This document shows positions 10,793 to 20,638 of a stretch of DNA of 29,092 nucleotides, piece after piece. Source of the DNA: Pleurotus ostreatus/Saccharomyces cerevisiae fusant. Lineage: Eukaryota; Opisthokonta. The stretch is from NCBI GenBank assembly GCA_024196135.1, contig JAMQCK010000311.1, positions 1 through 29,092 on the forward strand. Reading direction: 5' to 3'. Both the position numbers and the translations under genes were made by a program. The stretch's first letter is position 1. Every line of letters starts with the position of its first letter. Below the pieces are notes generated by a model that was given only the letters and a program-made list of their open reading frames with translations, was not told where the DNA came from and did no database searches.

Positions 10793-13700
10793 CTATGGCG
10801 CGAAGTCTACGAAAAGGGGGATCAGCAAACGCGCCTGCACACCGCGGAGATGCGTGCCCTTGCTCACCATCTTCGTCTAGCAGCGTGTTCTCCTCCAGAC
10901 ACGCGTCGATATACGCGGTCAACACGAGATGCCGGCGTTTCGGCCTGCATAGGGTCCATTAGTTCCCGTACAATAAACATTGTACACATCACTCACTTCG
11001 ACGTGCGCCTCATGAGATCTATCCTCCTGCTCAAATCCCTCTTGTCCAACACGACATGCGTCAGCTTCGGCTCGCTCAGGTCGACCACCCGGCCCCCGTT
11101 GCTCTCGATCTTCGACCTCAGCTCTGCAAAGCTGCGCGTTTGGGATCCACGCTGATTAGATCCTACGTACTCGGGCTGAAGACTAGCAACACACACGCAC
11201 CTCTCGTTGATCTCATCCTCGTGTGTGGTCGATTTAACGGACATGCCGGATGCGCGTGCGTTGGAGGGCGAGTCGAGGTAGAAGCATCTGCGGGCGGGGT
11301 TCAGGCGATCATCGCGCGCATCGTGGGCGGGGAGCACTTACAGGTGCTTGAAGATGAGCTCCTCGTCGTAATGCATCGCACTGTCGTCGCCCATCTTCAC
11401 TTCTGGTTGCGTCGTGGGGGCGTCATCCTCCTTCTGCGTGTCTGACGTCGACTGCGTGGTCTTCTGTGTGGGGAGCGTGGCCGTGGCAGAGTCATCTCCG
11501 TCGTCGTCATTGAGCCAGAACGCCATGTCATCCTCTTCCTCCTCGTCCTTGACATCCTGGTTGTCGGAGTCGTTGTCGGACTCCACATCGTCTCGGCCAA
11601 CGCGCTCGTCTTTCTCCCCTGCATCATCCTCTGCTCCCGCCGTGTCGTCCTCGTCATAACCCAGCCACGCCGCAAGCCCCGGGTCCAGTTCGACCTTCGG
11701 CTTCGAAGCTTCAGCAGCAGGCTTCTCCTCGTCACCAGCCTTGTCCTGCGTTTCCGGTTCTGCCGACTTGCCAGTACGCTTGCGCTTCTTGCTGCCCTGA
11801 GACGTTTCCGCGGCGGCCTCATCGTCGGACGATTCCTGCGTCACGCTGCCGTCCGATTCAGCATCGTCTCCCCCGCCATACTCTGCGGTCTCCTTGCGCG
11901 CTGAGGTAGCGAAGAAAAGATACCTGTTGAAGTGTTTAGTCACATGCCACACCCTCATAGCGCTCAACGCACTTCTTCTCCATCGGCACCAGTTCGCCCT
12001 TCGCGATACAGTCCATCACCCACTGAGGACGTACCACATCGTTCGTGTCCTTCCGGATGATGAGTTGCAGGTCGTAGGCTGTATCGCAACCATCGTTAGC
12101 GTGCTACAACATCCATTGGTAACGAAATGGCACTCACGCGTCGACGTCCCATTATACACCACAATTGCGGCCGGATCCTTCGCGAACTGAGGGCATTGCC
12201 CCCCGTGCGAGCGAATGAGCGTCATCAGCTTTTTCCTATCCTCTTCGCCGGTTCGCGCTTTAGGGTCGGAGATGACGACTAGTGAAGGTCACTTTAGCAC
12301 CCGTACCTTGAGCAATGCACGGTGGACATACCAAACTTCATCCCCTTGAACAAATCGCTCTCTTCCTTCACGTCCTTCATATCCGGTCCGTCAAACCGCG
12401 GGAGCATCTCCACCTTCTTCTTTACGACCTTGCGCTTCTTGGTGGACGAGCTAGGGGGCCGGGTCAGTCGACTGGTTTGACGAGTGGACGAAAGGACACC
12501 ACACGTACACCTTGTTCGTTTCCATCTTGCGCTTCTTCGCGGTCTTCAGCTGCTCGAGGACGGCTGGGCGACAGACAATTAGCTTCCGCTTTGGGGTCAT
12601 CCATCGAGGAAACGCGCACCACTCGCCGTCATGGCATCCCCCGGAGCCATCTCCTCCCGGATGGACAGCGCGCGCGGGAAGCGCATCGTGTAGCGGACGT
12701 GGTATTGGTCTATGAGTCGTCGGTGGTCAGCTCCTCGATGATAGCCTCAGTCAGAATGATCACATACCAGACGGCGTAATCTCCGCGGCCTTCACCTTCA
12801 AGACGAATGTGCTAGTTAATTATGATCAGCTTCGCGTCGCTTCATCATCCTCAGCATCATGGGAGCACTCACTCTTCCAACTCCAGATACACATCCCCTT
12901 TGTCTTCGTGCGACCGCTTCGCCGTCTGGAGGTATGCCGGCGAGTTCTTCGCGTCCCAGTTCTTCCAGTTCTTGGCGCGAAGCCACATGTAGTCGGCGTA
13001 CGTCAGGCCAGACCCGACGCGGACGAATGTGCTGAATCTGCGAAGACGGGGTTCAGCACGCCTGCAAGTATGGACATAATGGTTGCACGGAGCATGAACA
13101 TAGCAGATGCACGTAGCATGAACGTAGCAGCTACACGTACTTGGGTTCATTCTCGTTGAAACTGCCTGTATTCCTGTCGTCGAGGACGGCGCAGATGAGG
13201 GTGGACACGCCGCCAGAGCGTCTTCCAGAACCATAGTTTCCTGCCACGACGAGCACGTCAACGGTCTCGCCCATGTTGTCCTGCATCACCATCAGCAACT
13301 TGTCCCCTCGCCCTCCCTTTTTACCTGATGTACCACTCACCATATACTCCGGCTTCACCTTAATCCAATCATTATTCCGCCCATTCAGCACATACTGCGA
13401 CTTTGGGTGCTTGATCACCAGCCCCTCCCCCCGATTCCCCATCACCTCGTCCATCTTCTCCCGTATATCCTGCGCCGTCCTTCCCTTGAACTCGTCCACG
13501 AACTCGATCCTACCTGGCAGCGCCTCGATGACCAGGCGCATGTTCTTCTTGCGGAAGGCGGTGGACTTGTCGATGAGGGACTTGCCGTTGAGGTAGAGGA
13601 GGTCGAAGACCTTGAGGCAGGGGCGGGGCGCGGCTTGCTTTTTGGACTGGTCAAGCGCGGCGGTTTTGAGCGTGCCGAAGGGGAGGTTGCGCCCGGAGAT

Positions 13701-15159
13701 TGGGTCCCAGACGAGCATTTCGCCGTCGAGGATGGCGCTGGGGGTGGGTGAGTGGCGACCGGTTGAAGTGTGTGAGGATTTGCTTACGAGTCGGCCTGCT
13801 TGTTGAAGCGGTGCGCGATGTAAGGTGTGAGACTACCGACGCCGACGTGCGAGCCATACAGGTAGGTGTAGTCCTTGCCTTTCCTGTACGAGTTTTGATC
13901 ATCAGAAGGCGAGGATTTACAAAGGAAGTTGCGTCATACCTTGAGGAATAGTAGAACTGATTTCCCATCTTATGCAACTGCATCCGCTCGCCGTCGAGCT
14001 TCTCCTCGATTATAAACTCCGCGCCGCCCATCTCCTGCGCCGTGTCCTCGATGCGCTTCATTGGCCGCTTGCAGAGCATGGGCATGAAGGGCTGACCTAG
14101 CTTGACTTGCTTCTCCTGCGATGGGTGTTAGTATTTGGTCTTCGTATGCTGATGTTGGGGTCCCAAACCAACATCTTCATGAAGTCGGATGCTCGGATCC
14201 GCGAGCTGCCAAGCGACCTTCTTCAGGTCAGAGCAAGTGTTGTAGAGCGCCTGCGCGTCGGGGTGGAAGACGGCAAAGACGGTGGTCTCCTTGACGGAGA
14301 TGTTCATGTCTTCAAAGTCATCAGAGGCGCTGAAGAGTGCTAAACCTTTTTTAGCTTACCCTTGAGGATAATGCGCGCGAACCAAAGCTGCTGCTCGGGT
14401 GTCGCCTCATTGTAAAGTCTTTGAATGATCTTCGACTGCTTCTCCCTAAACCCACGTTAGCGAGAGCAAACCACTACGACATGCAGACTTACGACTTGTT
14501 CGACATGTCAGCAAGCTGGTCGAGCATGTCGTTGATATCGTCAATGGTCAAGGTGCTTTGTGTGACCGAAGAACGCTTGCTGACGACCTCGTAAAGCACG
14601 GTCGGAAAGTCTCCAGATGCGGCCTGCTCAGATGAGTGAGCGCTCGACCGGACGAGCGCAAGTACTTACATGCTTGTCAGTCGGCTTCTTCCAATACAAG
14701 AGCCGCATAGCGTCTGGGTCGTTCTTGTTCAGGGGTATCACCTTGATGTACAACTTGGCGAGTGCCTTCTCTTTCAGACCATACACATTGCGTTCCCGGT
14801 CGCGCTAAACCGCTGGTCAGCTAATAGATAGTTTTCATGAACCATATCTTACATGTGGAAGAATCAGTCTCAGTACAGGATACAAGTCCGGTCCATTGTC
14901 TTCTCTCCATTTCTGTCGCACACGATGAGTGCAACATACACCACGTCGAGGGTATGCATACGTTAAACCAGTGGTTGAGCAGCTTCCTACGCTTTTCCTG
15001 TTTGCGCTCTCCTTGTAGCTTCTCGAAGAATGCGGTGAGGATATGGAAGGGGAGGGTGTCGGTGTTGTAGGGCTGCTCAGGAAATGGTTGTTGGGAAGCT
15101 GTTACTTGCGAAGGCTGCGGGGAGCCTGGAGCTTCTGTGGGCGCAGGCGTCGCTTGCAT
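10793..15159 (-). CDS. LIG4: DNA ligase IV (ATP-dependent, non-homologous end joining)
   Basis: Seals double-strand breaks in the nucleus, normally with XRCC4/Lif1. There are 22 exons (1056 residues); those at the two ends are 14962..15159, 14853..14912, 14670..14804 and, at the 3' side, 10997..11131, 10868..10944 and 10793..10806. N-terminal DNA-binding region: FHILTAFFEKLQ, then DLYPVLRLILP. Adenylation motif I is EEKLDGERMQ, with Lys288 as nucleophile. Further motifs are FDLLYLNG, EGLVIKHPKS and DWIKVKPEYM. The first BRCT (about 670-760) contains KFVVISDPKA and RPQWVMDCI. The second (about 955-1056) contains FAELRSKIESNGGRVV and ends LDEDDFAP. Between the BRCTs lies an acidic linker of roughly 170-190 residues with a KKRKR basic motif. 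An in-frame 60-nt intron (13281-13340) must be removed to restore PEYM-DNMGE. The last coding exon is only 14 nt. Confidence 0.93.
13085..13132. repeat. Two 24-bp tandem copies inside a ligase IV intron
   Basis: The units start GCACGGAGCATGAACATAGC and GCACGTAGCATGAACGTAGC and run 24 bp each. A partial ACACGTA follows, reaching the splice donor. They lie in the 103-nt intron at 13038-13140, the longest of this gene. Most of its other introns are 46-69 nt, so expansion of the repeat explains the extra length. Confidence 0.7.
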
Positions 15160-15416
15160 GTTCGCCACTCGCAGTCGTCAGTGTCCGAGGGGAGCTGTCC
15201 GTGAGATGGTGGCGAGAGTCAACAAGACGCGTGTGGCGCGCTGGTGACGCGACCTGTCACGCCGCGATCGTGACTGCGTTCCGGTTCCGGCCCACGTGGT
15301 TGCTAGCACGTGTCGCGCTTCGCAGATCATCGGGCAGATTACCGGCGAGCTCGGGTGCTGCTTGCCAGACGCCGCCACGGCCACAATCTACCTACGCGTC
15401 CATCAGCTAACTCGCC
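15160..15416. promoter_or_regulatory. Divergent promoter of ligase IV and the NIM1-type kinase
   Basis: 257 bp separate the two ATGs. The region holds two CACGTG sites (15293-15298 and 15307-15312) and two ACGCGT sites (15227-15232 and 15394-15399). ACGCGT is the MluI cell-cycle box bound by MBF in yeasts. Co-regulation of the repair ligase and the cell-cycle kinase is an inference. ACGCGT also occurs elsewhere in this GC-rich window. Confidence 0.5.
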
Positions 15417-17585
15417 ATGTCCGCCTTTCCGACCCCGCAGAAGAGCGACCCTAAGATGATTGGTCTCTGGAAGATTGGGCGCACTATCGGCAAGGGATCT
15501 TGCGGTACGTCCCCAGTTCCATCCCGCCTAGAGCGTCTTTGCTTATCGCTTCTCGCAGGGCGTGTGCGCATCGCTAGACATTCGAAAACAGGGCAATATG
15601 CCGCTATCAAGATCATCTCCAAAACTATCGACCCCAACAGCAGCATCGCCGACACGGCCGAGCGCTACAAGCTATCCATCGAACGCGAGGTTGTCGTCAT
15701 GAAGCTGACCGACCACCCCAACATCCTCCGACTCTACGACGTCTGGGAGACATCTACTGAACTCTACCTCATCCTCGAGTACGTGCAAGGCGGCGAGCTC
15801 TTCGATCACATCGTCAGCAAAGGCCGACTCGCCGCGGACGAAGGCGCGCGCTATTTCCAGCAGGTTATCAGCGCGGTCGAATACTTCCACCGCTTCGACA
15901 TCGCTCATCGAGATCTCAAGCCCGAGAACATCTTACTCGACCAGGACGGCAATATCAAGATTGCTGACTTCGGCATGGCTACGCTGCAGGCTGTCGACAG
16001 TCTCCTTACCAGCGCCTGCGGAAGCCCCCACTACGCTGCTCCCGAACTCCTCGCTGAGAATGTCGTTTACGACGGCGCTGCTGCTGATGTCTGGTCTTGC
16101 GGTGTCATTCTCTACGCGATGATCGTCGGTACCCTACCCTTCGACTCCTCTGACTTGCGAACTCTCTTCGAGCTGATCAACGATTGCAACTACGTCCTAC
16201 CTCCCGACATCGATCCCTTCGCACAGGACCTGATCTGCAAGATGCTCGTCAAGGACGTTCGCAAGCGTATCACCATATCTGCCATCAAGAAACACCCTTT
16301 CTTCCTGTCGCTGCCTTTCAAGGAAACCCCGGAGCCCACGTTTGCCACATCTGCTCTCGAGCCCATTCTTGGTGCCGACATCAAGGAGCCTGAGCTATTC
16401 GCCAATCTGCGCACACTCTGGCACGGGCTTCCTGACGCGGACCTCCTCGCGAACCTCGAGTGCGCCAAAAAGACTCAAGAGAAGACCATCTTCCGGCTCC
16501 TCCTCGCACATCGCCAGAAGGTCCTCGATCAGTATGTGCAAGAAGAGCAAGAAGCAGTCGCGCGGAGGCAGCAGCAGCAGAGACGCAAGCAGAAGCGACG
16601 TGAGAAGGTTGACCGAGCTGCGGCGCCTCGAAACGATGCTCCTACGCCCAAGCGCGGCGCTCGCCACCGCGTGTACCCGAGCGAAGATTCGGCAACCCCT
16701 CGAAAGGCTGGCGCGCCGCGTATCGTCTGCTCGTCGCCGTCGCCTCCGGGCAACGTGTCGCAGGTCTGGGATATGCTGGACGACTTGCCTCCTGCAGATG
16801 TCTTCACTGCCTCGTCTGGCGACGGCGACTATGATGACGTCTTCCACGGCATCTCGGAGATGGAACCACTTCATACGGGTGGCACCGCTCCGCTTACGAT
16901 CAGCCGCAAGCAGAACGTGAACATGGACGCCTTCTGGGGGACGGACAAGGAGAACGCCACTTTTACAGTGACGCCGAAAGCCCCCAAATCCCGCCGCGTC
17001 TTCGGCGACCTCAGGGTGCAGACGAACTTGGGCAAGAAGAGCTCGTCCAAGCCCAAGTCAAAGAAGCGTCGCGACGAGGATATCGCCACGCCCACCTCGT
17101 TCTTCCTCGAGCCGCCCTCGCCAAGCTCGCCGCTCGGCGCGTCCCCGAAGCACAGCTGGTTCCCCGCGCTCTTCCGCATGCGCACGCCGCCGCAGACGCT
17201 GCTCTCCACGCACGGCGCCGCGACCGCGCGCTCCGAGGCGCGGCGCCTGCTCATGCGCATGGGCGCGCACGTCGCGCTCGAGGACGTCGCGGGCCCGGGG
17301 CTCCTGCGCTGCCGGCTCGACGACACGCGGGACGCGGCGGGGGTGATGGGCGCGCTGAAGGCGGTGCGCTTCCGGGTGGAGGTGCGCATGCTGGGTCGGG
17401 AGGAGGAGGACTTCCGGGTGGCGCTGCTGGTGGTGCATGAGAAGGGGTCGGCGGAGAGCTTTAGGACGATGTGGAAGAGGTTGCGGCAGGAGTGGACGTT
17501 GGATGTGGTGGGGGCGGGAACGCCGTGTGAGGTAGCGCCCATTCCGCCGCCGAAGGACAGACGCGTGTTGGGGATGGCTATGTAG
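15417..17585 (+). CDS. NIM1/Gin4/Cdr2-type CAMK serine/threonine kinase
   Basis: Cell-cycle and cell-size kinase, normally cortical and acting at the G2/M transition by restraining Wee1. The exons are 15417..15504 and 15559..17585, giving 704 residues. The kinase domain spans about 16-275: P-loop GKGSCGRV, AAIK (Lys47), HRDLKPEN (146-153), DFG (166-168) and activation segment LLTSACGSPHYAAPE. A coiled basic region (QQQQRRKQKRREK) and low-complexity linkers follow. A C-terminal KA1-like membrane-binding domain starts near ARSEARRLLMRMGA and ends with SFRTMWKRLRQEW. The 54-nt intron splits the P-loop and has no in-frame stop, so retention would insert 18 residues there. The family (Gin4, Kcc4, Hsl1, Cdr2) is clear. 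The exact orthologue cannot be chosen from sequence alone. Confidence 0.9.
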   Translation: MSAFPTPQKSDPKMIGLWKIGRTIGKGSCGTSPVPSRLERLCLSLLAGRVRIARHSKTGQYAAIKIISKTIDPNSSIADTAERYKLSIEREVVVMKLTDHPNILRLYDVWETSTELYLILEYVQGGELFDHIVSKGRLAADEGARYFQQVISAVEYFHRFDIAHRDLKPENILLDQDGNIKIADFGMATLQAVDSLLTSACGSPHYAAPELLAENVVYDGAAADVWSCGVILYAMIVGTLPFDSSDLRTLFELINDCNYVLPPDIDPFAQDLICKMLVKDVRKRITISAIKKHPFFLSLPFKETPEPTFATSALEPILGADIKEPELFANLRTLWHGLPDADLLANLECAKKTQEKTIFRLLLAHRQKVLDQYVQEEQEAVARRQQQQRRKQKRREKVDRAAAPRNDAPTPKRGARHRVYPSEDSATPRKAGAPRIVCSSPSPPGNVSQVWDMLDDLPPADVFTASSGDGDYDDVFHGISEMEPLHTGGTAPLTISRKQNVNMDAFWGTDKENATFTVTPKAPKSRRVFGDLRVQTNLGKKSSSKPKSKKRRDEDIATPTSFFLEPPSPSSPLGASPKHSWFPALFRMRTPPQTLLSTHGAATARSEARRLLMRMGAHVALEDVAGPGLLRCRLDDTRDAAGVMGALKAVRFRVEVRMLGREEEDFRVALLVVHEKGSAESFRTMWKRLRQEWTLDVVGAGTPCEVAPIPPPKDRRVLGMAM

Positions 17586-17976
17586 ACACCTTGGCTGCAC
17601 CCGTTCACACAGTTTTATATTCATGCGCATAGGACTATCGTGACATCTCCAACAACACTCTGTCCGCAAGAGAACAAGCTTTCACGCGTGGACGAAGGTC
17701 ACGGATTGGATGGCGCCTTCTAGTAAGTATGAGTGGACCACTCATTGCGAGATTGTGCGCCTGACTGTGTTCTCGATTTATGGACTACCAACCTGGCCAC
17801 GGGATTGCTGACATTCAACATACCGATTCTATGAGTATATAGCACGAGTACACTCGTGGGAAATAAAACTGGGGGACCACAGGCGTGAATCGCATAGGAA
17901 ACTTCTGAAAGTACTCCTTGATAGCGTCTACCGATACAAGGCGTTCGTCGTATAGAAGCCAGTACACCCTCTCGAG
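17586..17976. other. Convergent 3' flanks
   Basis: This lies between the stop of the plus-strand kinase and the stop of the minus-strand repeat protein. It contains the untranslated ends of both genes. Nothing else was seen. Confidence 0.45.
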
Positions 17977-20324
17977 TCATGCCTCTTGCGTCGGTCCCTG
18001 CGTCGGTCCGTTAGGCTTCCGTAACTTCTTCCGCGGGGCCGGCCGCTCTTCGACGATTGGCTGCTGCTCGGCGGGCGCAGGACTGTAGAACGCTTTACCG
18101 GCCCTTTTCCAGCCCGTTCGGGTATCGATCCCATATGGAGGGGCATATCCATGCTGAGCGATAGTGACTGTATCCCAATGCTCTTTCCGGGCCGGCGGAA
18201 GGAGCGCTGCAACCTTGTCGTAAAGGTCGTTTGCAGCGATATATCGCATGGCGAACCGGGTGAGATTGGTCATACAGTGCGGTGTGTTGGGGTCATCGCT
18301 GGTTGCATGGAGGTCGGGTGTGTTGTATACACGCGAGACATACAAAGTCGTGCTCTCGAGAGAGTCTCGGAAGAAGAAGACGGAGCGGTCGCTGCTTGAA
18401 AGTTCATAGACCCTGAGCTTTTTGTAGACCATTGCGGTGAACACCTGCACGATCATCTGTTCCGCGGCGCGCATGTAGACACCATCCTCGGGCCAGATGA
18501 ACCGCTGCGCGAAACCGGGACAGTTGTTCAGCTGGTCCTTGAAGGCTGTCACGTTGCTCTCGTCTAACATCAAGCGCAGGAGAATCGTGATAAACGCATT
18601 CTTGAGCGAGCGCGCGGTCTTCATCTCGGTGGCAGACGTCACCATCTCGCCCTTGCTGCCGAAGACGTCTTCCACGTCTGGGTTTGCATTGACGCTAGAA
18701 TTGGCTTCACCCTCGTGATCTTTGCTGGCCGAGCTTGAGCCGCTACGAGCAAAGTGCGATATTCCGAGGCACCTGAGGCAAGCGGAGATAATCTCGCAAT
18801 GGGTCCGGCGATAGTGGTGTTCGATGTCGGCTTCTCGGGCAGCGTTGAGAATGTGTTCCATTGACTGTAGAACACTGTCCAGAGTGGTGATTGCTTTATC
18901 GTCCAGCAGGCCCAACTTGATGCCATCCAACGGGCCTTCGAAGGCCTTGCGGACGTCTTCCTCTGTCAAAGAATCTGAGCCATCTTTTGAGGCAGGCTTG
19001 AGGACAAGGGAGTAGACGACCTGCTCGTAGAAGTCGCCAAGATTTTCGCAGTAGACGAAGGTGTCCAATCGCAGATTCTCAGGAATGGCAATCTCGACCT
19101 GGCGCCCCTTGCGAGATCGCGGGCCGACGAAGCGCTCAACCAGGGGAGGGGTCGAAGGGGTAAGCAGAGTCAGTCCCTGCAAGAACGTCCTGAGAGGGAA
19201 CCTGCGTCCGAAACGCTTTGCGACGCAGCGAAGGAGCAATGAGATCTCCCCAATAGGAATCAGGCCAGGGTAAAGGGTTCTAAATGAAGCGACAATAGAC
19301 TCGTACGTTGGTTCTTCGGCACAGCTGTGATCGCTCGAGTCCTTGTTGTCGCCGTCGCTGGTATCGCCTTCGCCACTGGTTTCGTCGATCTTGAGAGCAG
19401 AGACGACGCGCGAGAGATTGGCGTCGGCATCGTCATCACCTTGGTGGGGGTCATCCGGACCAAGGGAGGGATCGGCTTTCCTGATCACCTCAAAGATAGA
19501 TGGTTTGCTGGCGTCGAAGTCTGCCATCGACATCTCATTGACGCTGCTGTCGATGCGGTCGTGGGATGGCAAGACATCCGACGGCTCTGGGTCCAGGAGG
19601 GCCTCAGCGATGAAGTCCTCGCTGGATTCACGCTGGTCGAGATCAAGCTCGACGCCCGATGCGTCAGAGACCTGAAGGGCCTCAGCAATGAATGCCTCGC
19701 TTGATTCGGGCGGGTCGATATCAGGCTCGACGCCCGACGCGTCAAGGTCCTGAAGGGCCCTAGCAACGGATTCCTCGCTAGATTCAGGCTGGTCGAGATC
19801 AGGCTGAACGTCCGGTGCGTTAGGCTCCCTGCGAACTTGTGTCAGCAACATGCGGACTACGGGAGTGTAGAATGGGACTGACAGGTCGATAACGTCACCG
19901 TTTAGAAGATCGTACGGTAGATTATCAGTCGGAAGGGGGACCTCATTGGCTGTCTCGACTATGGCCAAATCCCTGCATAGGTTTGCGTTCAGCGTTGATA
20001 TATATGAAGACGACTTGTTTCGCACCTGCGCTCAGCAGTGGGGGAGGCATGAATACTCGACGGAATCAGAAACGACATCCCATCGATCCCCTGGAAGAAT
20101 TCCGAATCATCCGTGATGATGACTTGAGAGCGTTCGGGTGATGATTGGCTGCGAACGATCTCCTGGCATGCTTGCATATGTCCGATGGCGTCCCTCACGA
20201 GTTCGAGGGCTAACGGATCGGCATCGTCGAGAAAAGGCCCATCGAGAAGTTCGTGAAGCTTCAGAAGAGCAGACGCTACATTGTCGGAGAGTGTCTCTCA
20301 GGGGGTATTCGAGCGACGGGGCAT
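17977..20324 (-). CDS. Unrecognised protein with three 26-residue acidic repeats
   Basis: I do not recognise the family. The certain exons are complement(17977..19972) and one ending at 20026, joined across a 53-nt phase-2 intron (19973-20025). The first in-frame ATG in that exon is at 20177 and gives 715 residues. The frame continues upstream with convincing protein character (SALLKLHELLDGPFLDD) to a TGA at 20300-20298. An ATG at 20324, 48 bp from a TATA box, could be joined by a 42-nt intron (20276-20317). The N-terminus is therefore unresolved. The protein has acidic 26-residue repeats (one core is ESSEAFIAEAL), then an acidic linker, then a mostly helical body (LIPIGEISLLLRCVAKRF, FAMRYIAANDLYDKVAALL). 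It ends in a basic PAPRKKLRKPN tail. No signal peptide or membrane segment is apparent. Confidence 0.75.
19585..19818 (-). repeat. Three 78-bp in-frame tandem repeats (26 residues each)
   Basis: The units occupy 19741-19818, 19663-19740 and 19585-19662. A fourth, degenerate start (PSDVLPS) follows. The consensus core is D-x-D-x-x-ESSE-x-(F/S)-(I/V)-A-x-AL. The units differ at several bases, so they are not a fresh expansion. Confidence 0.8.
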
Positions 20325-20638
20325 GGCGGTTTGCAACGGAAGATCGTAGAGAGCCAGTGGCAGGGGCGCGTTATATATATCAGGACCATGGCCATCGAGT
20401 CAGAGACAAAGATCGGCTGCGGACGACGCCGCGCTGCGGGAAATGGGGGCTGTGTCATGTACGTTGGCCCGGGGGCCAAAATGCCCAAAGGAATGTGTTT
20501 GTTCGTGACATGAACAATGGCGCCGCGAACAGTCACGCGTCACGTGTTACCCGGGCCCCCCGTGATGCAGTCAACGCGTAAACGACACGTGTCTACCTAA
20601 CTTGAATCGCAACCACCATCCTCTTCATCGCCATCGCT
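20325..20638. promoter_or_regulatory. Divergent promoter between the repeat protein and the first plus-strand kinase-like gene
   Basis: A TATA element (TATATATAT, 20372-20380) points leftward toward the repeat protein. Two CACGTG sites (20541-20546 and 20586-20591) lie 93-98 and 48-53 bp upstream of the kinase-like ATG at 20639. Two ACGCGT sites are also present near them. The leader before the ATG (ACCACCATCCTCTTCATC) is nearly identical to the leader of the gene at 22111. Confidence 0.5.
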
